Assembly (NCBI GenBank): GCA_021163625.1
Contig: JAGGTS010000017.1
Coordinates: 1-6,709 of the forward strand
Origin: a bacterium
GTDB lineage: Bacteria; Patescibacteriota; Minisyncoccia; Minisyncoccales; CG1-02-41-26
Reading direction: 5' to 3'
DNA length: 6,709 nucleotides
Every line of letters begins with the position of its first letter. The stretch's first letter is position 1. The notes beneath the pieces are model-generated. The model ran no database searches, was not told where the DNA came from, and saw only the letters and a list, made by a program, of their open reading frames with translations. The position numbers and the translations under genes are program-made. Positions 1 to 3,675 of the stretch are shown here, piece after piece.

Positions 1-451
1 TCTCAATCCAGGTTTCCCGGCGGCCTTCTTCTTCAATCCATCGAGAATAGGTTCGGTAGTAAATAAACTCTCCCAGGGTGCTTTGGAAATACTTTTTACT
101 CTCTTGAACCAACTTTTTTACCCGCTCCGGGACAAGTTTCTGCTTCTCGCGAATTCTGGCCCTTTCCTGACGATAGAGAATATAGGCCTTGGCTGTCTTT
201 GGAAAATCCATTATTATCAACATTTCCTCTACGACATCCTGAATTTCCTCAACAGTGGGAATGTGGGTTGGAAGATAGCGTTTTGCCAGTTCCTTAACCG
301 TCCTATTTGAAACTCGCAAAGGGTCTTTGTTTAAATCTCCCTCTCCAACTTGCTGCATTGCTTTATAGACAGCTTTGGTAATTCTCTCCTGGTCAAAGGC
401 AACTACTCGACCATCCCGTTTTCTAACTTTTTTAAAAATTAATTTCGCCAT
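1..451 (-). CDS. nrdJ: Adenosylcobalamin-dependent ribonucleoside-triphosphate reductase, N-terminal part (runs off left edge)
   Basis: Translating the reverse complement from the ATG at 451-449 gives 150 codons without a stop before the window ends. Residues about 3-95 read as an ATP-cone regulatory domain: a KRDGRVVAFDQERI start, then a helical region ending in AKAYILYRQERARIRE. This is followed by YYRTYSRWIEEEGRRETW at about residues 130-147, the motif that opens the catalytic barrel in monomeric B12-dependent (class II) reductases, where the Lactobacillus enzyme has a similar RTYARW segment. The family makes deoxyribonucleotides from ribonucleotides with a cobalamin-generated thiyl radical in the cytoplasm; the ATP cone is the allosteric on/off site. 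The catalytic cysteines lie outside the window. The start is fixed by an in-frame TAG nine bases upstream. No Shine-Dalgarno is seen. A class III (NrdD) enzyme also carries ATP cones but would not show the RTYSRW segment. Hand-counted GC of the first 300 bases is about 45%, higher than the restriction gene. Confidence 0.85.
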   Translation of the reverse strand, partial: MAKLIFKKVRKRDGRVVAFDQERITKAVYKAMQQVGEGDLNKDPLRVSNRTVKELAKRYLPTHIPTVEEIQDVVEEMLIIMDFPKTAKAYILYRQERARIREKQKLVPERVKKLVQESKKYFQSTLGEFIYYRTYSRWIEEEGRRETWIE

Positions 452-460
452 AATTATCTA

Positions 461-489
461 ATTATAGTCGAAACCTAAATTCATTTCAA
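461..489 (-). promoter_or_regulatory. Sigma70-type promoter of nrdJ, predicting a nearly leaderless mRNA
   Basis: On the minus strand the -35 box TTGAAA occupies 489-484, the spacer is exactly 17 bases, and the -10 box TATAAT occupies 466-461. This matches the bacterial housekeeping consensus at 11 of 12 positions with ideal spacing. Counting seven bases from the end of the -10 box puts transcription start near 454, about three bases before the ATG at 451, so there is no room for a Shine-Dalgarno. The boxes are seen directly; activity and the exact start are inferred. Confidence 0.75.
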
Positions 490-508
490 ACTCGCACCAT
501 CTTGTCCC

Positions 509-625
509 TTATCTAATTTTAAACAACAGCCATTGATTCGGCTTTTTAAATTTTACTAAATTGAAATTTCCCTTTAACTTTTTCTCTTTTAATTTAAAAA
601 ATATTCTATTTTTGCTTTTTTTAAT
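509..625 (-). pseudogene. Relic of a LigD-type 3'-phosphoesterase domain
   Basis: Between a TAG at 628-626 and a TAA at 511-509 the minus strand has a 38-codon open frame without a start codon. It contains KLKGNFNLVKF and then NQWLLFKIR. This strongly resembles the KLKG-(W/F)-LV...-WLL-IK strand pair of the 3'-phosphoesterase (PE) domain found in LigD and in stand-alone PE proteins, which trim 3' ends during DNA end joining. Immediately after the stop, in another frame, comes KLDKGQDGASLK and a TGA, as if the reading continued before a frameshift. The catalytic histidine region of the domain is not present. The piece sits between the GC-rich hairpin and the nrdJ promoter, so it has no visible expression signal of its own. 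The family match is from memory of motifs, not from a search. Confidence 0.5.
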
Positions 626-649
626 CTATTTATTGTTAGTTTAACAGAA

Positions 650-680
650 CCGCCCCGGCTTTTGCCGGGGCGGACTTTTT
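650..680 (+). terminator. GC-rich hairpin with T-tract, intrinsic-terminator-like
   Basis: A perfect 10-base stem, CCGCCCCGGC at 650-659 pairing with GCCGGGGCGG at 664-673, encloses a TTTT loop and is followed on the plus strand by ACTTTTT at 674-680. That is the form of a Rho-independent terminator for plus-strand transcription. All genes seen here are on the minus strand, where the same hairpin comes 80 bases after the abiEii stop and is followed only by the weaker TTCTGTT, with A-tract in front. It most likely ends the abiE transcript (perhaps bidirectionally) and isolates nrdJ, but the T-tract lies on the less expected side. Confidence 0.6.
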
Positions 681-685
681 GTTCC

Positions 686-769
686 CTAACTCTCAGCCTT
701 TTGTTTTGTTTTGTTGCAAGATTCCAGCTCCACTTCCCGCCAATTAGCAAAGTTATTTTTTCTTGGCAT
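686..769 (-). other. Tiny open frame (27 aa) overlapping the end of abiEii, possibly a gene remnant
   Basis: An ATG at 769-767 opens a 27-residue frame ending in TAG at 688-686. It overlaps the last 17 bases of abiEii in another frame. The peptide begins MPRKNNFANWREVELES. The W-x-x-V-x-L pattern after a short polar lead is reminiscent of the start of type I restriction specificity subunits (HsdS), and a KNNFANW core recurs in the HsdR-like stump at 2960-3166. I do not claim it is expressed: there is no proper ribosome binding site and it is shorter than most real genes. It may be a broken 5' end of a lost gene or a chance frame. Confidence 0.25.
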
Positions 770-1508
770 CCTCAATTCTCTTCAGCTCATCTTTGAGAAA
801 AAGAATTATCTCGCTCTTTAGATTTGTTCTAATTTGCTGAAACTTTTGCGGAGGCAAAAGAAAATTGATGTCTTGGTCAATAATCCTCTGAGTGATATTT
901 TTTTCAACAAACTTAATTAAATCAGCCAAGAAGCCAGTAATTTTTTTCCGGCTATAATTTTCAATTACTCCCTTGTCGTAAGAATATCCCTGCAAGAAAA
1001 AATAGTGAATATCATATAAGTCTCGGCCAGCTATTTTCTGCCCTTTTTTAAACCTATCAACCAAAGCAATCATTTTATTGGCAAACATCGTCTCAATCGT
1101 CTGGCAATACATTATTCGGTCAATATCAACCAACCGTGCCGGCTCGTACTTATTTCCTCTTAATGGCGGGAAAAAGGTATCTATCTTTAAGGTATTTCTC
1201 CGCTCTTCATTTTTAACCGGGTATCTTAAAAAATACTGCGGAATTTTTCGGCTAACATCTTTTATCTCCAAGCCAAGGCGGCTGAAGATTTTCTCCAAAT
1301 GTTTCTTTGCTTGGCTCATTTGCTCTTTTTGTCCAACAAAATCAAAATCTAAATCAACCGAAAAGCGGTCAAGCCGTCCCAGCATTGCCGCGCAAGTGCC
1401 ACCCTTAAAATACATTACTGAAACTAAAAAATTGTCGTCAGCCATTTCCCGCAAAATCCGGTACAGCCATGCTTTATGAACGGCATCTTTTTTGTTTGGC
1501 AAAAACAT
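753..1508 (-). CDS. abiEii: AbiEii nucleotidyltransferase toxin of a type IV toxin-antitoxin system
   Basis: The 251-residue protein has the layout of AbiEii/MenT-like nucleotidyltransferases, the toxin of the AbiE phage-abortive system, which acts in the cytoplasm and is thought to modify RNA using nucleoside triphosphates. Motif I is YFKGGTCAAMLGRLDRFSVD followed by LDF (residues 33-55), giving the GGT/S element with the paired acidic residues D52 and D54. Motif II is LKIDTFF (107-113) with K108 and D110. The later conserved block has K145, then GRDLYD at 161-166, as in the family's K...RDxYD signature. All expected catalytic residues are present, so it should be active. The ATG is one base after the abiEi stop (TAA-T-ATG) with no Shine-Dalgarno, so translation is probably coupled to abiEi. 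The C-terminal residues 185-250 are helical and charged. Length is at the short end for the family. Confidence 0.88.
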   Translation of the reverse strand: MFLPNKKDAVHKAWLYRILREMADDNFLVSVMYFKGGTCAAMLGRLDRFSVDLDFDFVGQKEQMSQAKKHLEKIFSRLGLEIKDVSRKIPQYFLRYPVKNEERRNTLKIDTFFPPLRGNKYEPARLVDIDRIMYCQTIETMFANKMIALVDRFKKGQKIAGRDLYDIHYFFLQGYSYDKGVIENYSRKKITGFLADLIKFVEKNITQRIIDQDINFLLPPQKFQQIRTNLKSEIILFLKDELKRIEDAKKK

Positions 1509-1509
1509 A

Positions 1510-2085
1510 TTATTTTAATCTTAAAATTGGATAACCTAATTCTTCCTGAATTTTCTTTACCTTTTCCCAATCCAGCAACTGCCTTGCGTCAAAAAAATAG
1601 TGTGGATTGAAATATAGCAAATCAGCCGCGGCCCTTTCAACAGCAGCCTGATAAAAACCACCTTCTATCCTTAACCCGATTGGATTAAATAAAAATCTAT
1701 CGTCCAATTTTCTAACCAGATAAAAATTACCCCCGATAGAAAACCTTTTAGAAACAGAACTAACCAAAGTAATCCGATGGGAAACTTGGGAAATTATCCC
1801 GGCTTTAACCAAAACCGTCTCCGTGCTTAAATAGGCAAAACGGTTTAATGCCTTGATTCCCAAAAGCGCGGGCTCAATCTGCTCTATCTTTTTCAATGAA
1901 TAAAAGCCACGATAAATCCTAAAAAGCAGCCCTTTTTGGACATATCTTTTTAAGGTAGTATAAAGAGTATTTTTATTCTGTATCTGCCATAAATTAGCCA
2001 AGTCAGAAATATGAAAAATAACCTCGTTCATCCGAGCCAGTTGGGCAAATCTGTTGTTAGTAATATTATCGTATCCTGTACTCAT
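1510..2085 (-). CDS. abiEi: AbiEi antitoxin / autorepressor
   Basis: This 191-residue protein directly precedes the AbiEii toxin and has the two-part plan of AbiEi antitoxins. Residues about 10-65 form a winged helix: FHISDLANLW, a recognition-helix-like NTLYTTLKRYVQKG, and the wing LLFRIYRGFYSL. The rest (about 75-191) is the AbiEi-type C-terminal region, including ALNRFAYLSTETVLVKAGII and a VERAAADLLYF helix. In characterised AbiE systems the antitoxin does not bind the toxin; it neutralises it indirectly and represses its own operon by binding inverted repeats at the promoter. A fitting 26-base inverted repeat lies over the promoter and start codon here. The ATG at 2085-2083 is chosen because the protein family starts close to the helix-turn-helix and the promoter leaves no room upstream. 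No Shine-Dalgarno is present; the predicted transcript begins at the start codon itself. Confidence 0.85.
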   Translation of the reverse strand: MSTGYDNITNNRFAQLARMNEVIFHISDLANLWQIQNKNTLYTTLKRYVQKGLLFRIYRGFYSLKKIEQIEPALLGIKALNRFAYLSTETVLVKAGIISQVSHRITLVSSVSKRFSIGGNFYLVRKLDDRFLFNPIGLRIEGGFYQAAVERAAADLLYFNPHYFFDARQLLDWEKVKKIQEELGYPILRLK

Positions 2086-2097
2086 ATGTACAGTATA
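2072..2097. promoter_or_regulatory. Inverted-repeat operator over the abiE -10 box and start codon
   Basis: The plus strand has TATCCTGTAC (2072-2081), a six-base spacer TCATAT, then GTACAGTATA (2088-2097). The arms are complementary at 9 of 10 positions, with a perfect CTGTAC/GTACAG core. It covers the whole -10 box (2097-2092) and extends over the ATG and the first four or so codons of abiEi. AbiEi proteins are known to autorepress by binding inverted repeats in their promoter, so this is the natural operator. Binding is inferred. Confidence 0.7.
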
Positions 2098-2119
2098 AGC
2101 TAACGATTAAATCTGTCAA
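2092..2119 (-). promoter_or_regulatory. Sigma70-type promoter of abiEi-abiEii, predicting a leaderless mRNA
   Basis: On the minus strand TTGACA at 2119-2114 is a perfect -35 box, followed by a 16-base spacer and TATACT at 2097-2092 as the -10 box. Seven bases past the -10 box is position 2085, the A of the abiEi ATG. The operon would therefore be transcribed from its start codon with no 5' untranslated region. The boxes are directly visible; the start point is a spacing-based prediction. Confidence 0.75.
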
Positions 2120-2149
2120 CCCCTTTTCTCCCTAAAGTAAAGCGTCTTT

Positions 2150-2393
2150 CTTAATTTCTAAATCTCTTTCACTGCTCCAAAAACTAAAACTGGGCAAGGT
2201 CTTTCCTTTTTTCCTACAACTCCAAATTTTTCAAACCAGCAAAATCATTTTTTAATCCTTTTAGTAATGTCGCCCAAGACTGCTATTCTCACTCCCCAAA
2301 CCTTCTTAGCTGTTGGAGCAACTTTGCCCCATTCTTTCTGGTTCTATTGTCAGCTTTGCTCTTTAAAATTTTTTAAATCTCTGCTAATTTCAT
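2150..2393 (-). pseudogene. Decayed AlkD-like DNA alkylation repair gene
   Basis: This stretch has no intact frame, but its fragments line up as one broken protein. From the ATG at 2393-2391: MKLAEI, a TAA, then KILKSKADNRTRKNGAK in the same frame. After a shift near 2320 comes VAPTAKKVWGVRIAVL and GDITKRIKK. After a second shift at an A6 run (2253-2248) comes KNDFAGLKNLEL, a TAG, EKRKDLAQF, and further stops. The order M-L-x-EI-x-K-x-LKS, then KV-(Y/W)-GVR-(V/I)-x-VL-x-x-(I/L)-(A/T)-K, then a LELWE-like helix is how AlkD-type HEAT-repeat glycosylases begin; these excise alkylated bases. About 80 of the usual 220 or more residues remain recognisable. The identification rests on motif memory. 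The lesions (at least two stops and two frameshifts) make expression of a working protein unlikely. It fills the gap between the GNAT gene and the abiE promoter. Confidence 0.5.
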
Positions 2394-2436
2394 ACTCAAA
2401 TTTTCTCAATTTTTAGCTAAATTTTAATGAATATTG

Positions 2437-2955
2437 TTATCTAACTTTAGCAAAAAGATAAGCATCAATAAATTTATTATTTTTTTTAATATCTTTTCTC
2501 AAAATCCCTTCTAAGTTATATCCTGCTTTTTCCAAAACCCTCATTGACGCTTTATTCCAAGGAAAAACATAAGCGTAAATTCTTTTGAGTTTTAATTCTT
2601 TGAACCCAAATTTAGTTGCTAGTTTTACTGCTTCAGTCATTATTCCCTGCCGCCAATACTTTTCTCCCAACCAATATCCAATTTCGGCTTTATATTGCTT
2701 AATCTTAGTAAAACTAACAGAACCAGCAACCTCGCCGCCAATATCTATTACAAAATAAACCGAATCCGATTTTCTCTGCTTCGTTTTTTCTATTGCCTTC
2801 GCTACCCACTTCTTAGCATCTTTTAATGTATACGGATAAGGAATAGATAAAGTATTTTTATAAATTGTTCTATTATTTATACTTCTTCTCAAGGATTCCT
2901 CATCTCCTTTTCTAAATGGCCTTAAAATAAACTTTTTTGATTTAATAACCACCAT
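2437..2955 (-). CDS. GNAT family N-acetyltransferase, RimJ/RimL type
   Basis: The 172-residue protein has the complete GNAT fold signature of the RimJ/RimL (Acetyltransf_3) group. It starts with KKFILRPFRKGDEESL (residues 7-22), the typical first strand and helix. YFVIDIGGEVAGSVSF (67-82) is the central hairpin. AEIGYWLGEKYWRQGIMTEA (90-109) carries the acetyl-CoA pyrophosphate loop (R102-Q-G-I-M, a variant of R/Q-x-x-G-x-G/A). RIYAYVFPWNKASMRVLEKA (125-144) and GY complete the C-terminal signature with N134. Such enzymes move an acetyl group from acetyl-CoA to a protein N-terminus, an amino sugar, an antibiotic or a polyamine; the substrate cannot be told from sequence. The ATG at 2955 is five bases after the stop of the HsdR-like stump. 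A TATAAA at 2975-2970 could be a -10 box, but no good -35 accompanies it. No Shine-Dalgarno is visible and no terminator follows. Confidence 0.88.
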   Translation of the reverse strand: MVVIKSKKFILRPFRKGDEESLRRSINNRTIYKNTLSIPYPYTLKDAKKWVAKAIEKTKQRKSDSVYFVIDIGGEVAGSVSFTKIKQYKAEIGYWLGEKYWRQGIMTEAVKLATKFGFKELKLKRIYAYVFPWNKASMRVLEKAGYNLEGILRKDIKKNNKFIDAYLFAKVR

Positions 2956-2959
2956 ATTT

Positions 2960-3166
2960 CTAAATTAATTTTATAATTATTGAAAAAACAAACCTAAACC
3001 TAATACTAGACTCCAAACCCTCCCAGTTAGCAAAATTGTTTTTTAATTCTAAAACCCCGCCCGTAGTAATATCAGGTCCAAATTTGTATTCATAGCCAAG
3101 TTGTTTAAACCACTTAATGGATGGTTGTTTGGTTGAATTGTTTTCAGTAAGTTTTTTTATAATTTG
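2960..3166 (-). pseudogene. N-terminal stump of a type I restriction enzyme R subunit (HsdR-like)
   Basis: A 68-codon open frame without ATG lies between a TGA (3169-3167) and a TAG (2962-2960). From the ATA at 3160-3158 it reads KKLTENNSTKQPSIKWFKQL and then GYEYKFGPDI. That is very close to how many HsdR proteins begin: a short lead, then a W-x-K-x-LGY-x-(Y/V)-x-x-GPDI helix-strand pair leading into the PD-(D/E)xK nuclease domain. After GPDI the similarity stops; the frame continues TTGGVLELKNNFANWEGLES and ends in a hydrophobic tail that looks like translated non-coding DNA. So about 30 residues of a protein normally near 800-1000 residues survive. The missing start codon, at the overlap with the preceding gene's stop, is explained by a single G-to-A change. 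The HsdR call is from motif recognition; the sequence after GPDI is not identified. Confidence 0.55.
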
Positions 3167-3603
3167 TCAATTCTTAAATTTTTACGAATATTTTTTATTT
3201 TGTCGTCAGCCATTAATGGTACATTTACGGTATTAGTTTCGTCTCTATGACCTGTTGCATTTGACAGCCAAATTAAATCTTTAACCACTACAGATATGCG
3301 TCTTTTGTCACGTCTAAATCTTTTAAATGGCAACATCTTATATGAGGATTCTAGTTCACAGGAAAGCTCTCGTAATTCTTGTCTGGCAGATAGATAATCT
3401 TTTGTAAGAGGTTGTCCGCCGAAAGGGGGGTTAATAATAACATTAGAATAAAATTTAAGTTTATTATCGATTTTTACAATAACTCGCTTATATACCTGTA
3501 TTGGTTCAATGATAAACCTCAAAACATACTGGCTTATTACAACAACAAACACGCCAACAATAACGGTTTGAAAAACTTGGCTTTGAAATAATTTCATTGA
3601 CAT
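3157..3603 (-). CDS. Small single-pass membrane protein of unknown function, downstream of the RM gene
   Basis: I do not recognise a named family. The 148-residue product has one clear membrane helix at about residues 11-33 (FQTVIVGVFVVVISQYVL and following) close to the N-terminus, then EPIQVYKRVIVKIDNKLKFY, and a mainly helical, strongly basic body (FKRFRRDKRR at 93-102). No cleavable signal is evident, so the helix is probably an anchor with the positive C-terminal body facing the cytoplasm. The ...LRFIIEPIQ... pattern after a single helix occurs in small uncharacterised membrane proteins, some of them near defence genes in my recollection. It starts 72 bases after the RM stop with no terminator between, and its own stop overlaps the lost start of the HsdR-like stump, which suggests a former operon. 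Start: ATG 3603; a second ATG two codons on is possible. Upstream AAGGAAATAAGAG offers only a weak, badly spaced Shine-Dalgarno. Confidence 0.7.
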   Translation of the reverse strand: MSMKLFQSQVFQTVIVGVFVVVISQYVLRFIIEPIQVYKRVIVKIDNKLKFYSNVIINPPFGGQPLTKDYLSARQELRELSCELESSYKMLPFKRFRRDKRRISVVVKDLIWLSNATGHRDETNTVNVPLMADDKIKNIRKNLRIDKL

Positions 3604-3675
3604 ATTTATACTCTTATTTCCTTACTTATTAATTTTGGCAAAAGTAAATTGCGGAAAGTGATTAATTCTCTATTT

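Noticed and set aside
83..310. Plus-strand 75-codon open frame
   Set aside because: It lies entirely antisense to nrdJ, whose ATP-cone reading is continuous and recognisable; the plus-strand peptide has no family features.
1078..1479. Plus-strand 133-codon open frame
   Set aside because: It is the antisense of abiEii, including its catalytic motifs; the composition is that of a mirror frame and no promoter or ribosome site precedes it.
2150..2393. TGA read as an amino acid (recoded genetic code) to rescue the broken frame
   Set aside because: The same reading also contains TAG and TAA stops and needs frameshifts, and none of the intact genes has an in-frame TGA, so decay is the simpler explanation.
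2960..2998. Promoter for the GNAT gene (TATAAA at 2975-2970)
   Set aside because: At 15-18 bases upstream there is no acceptable -35 box, and AT-rich DNA gives such -10 matches often; mentioned only in the gene entry.
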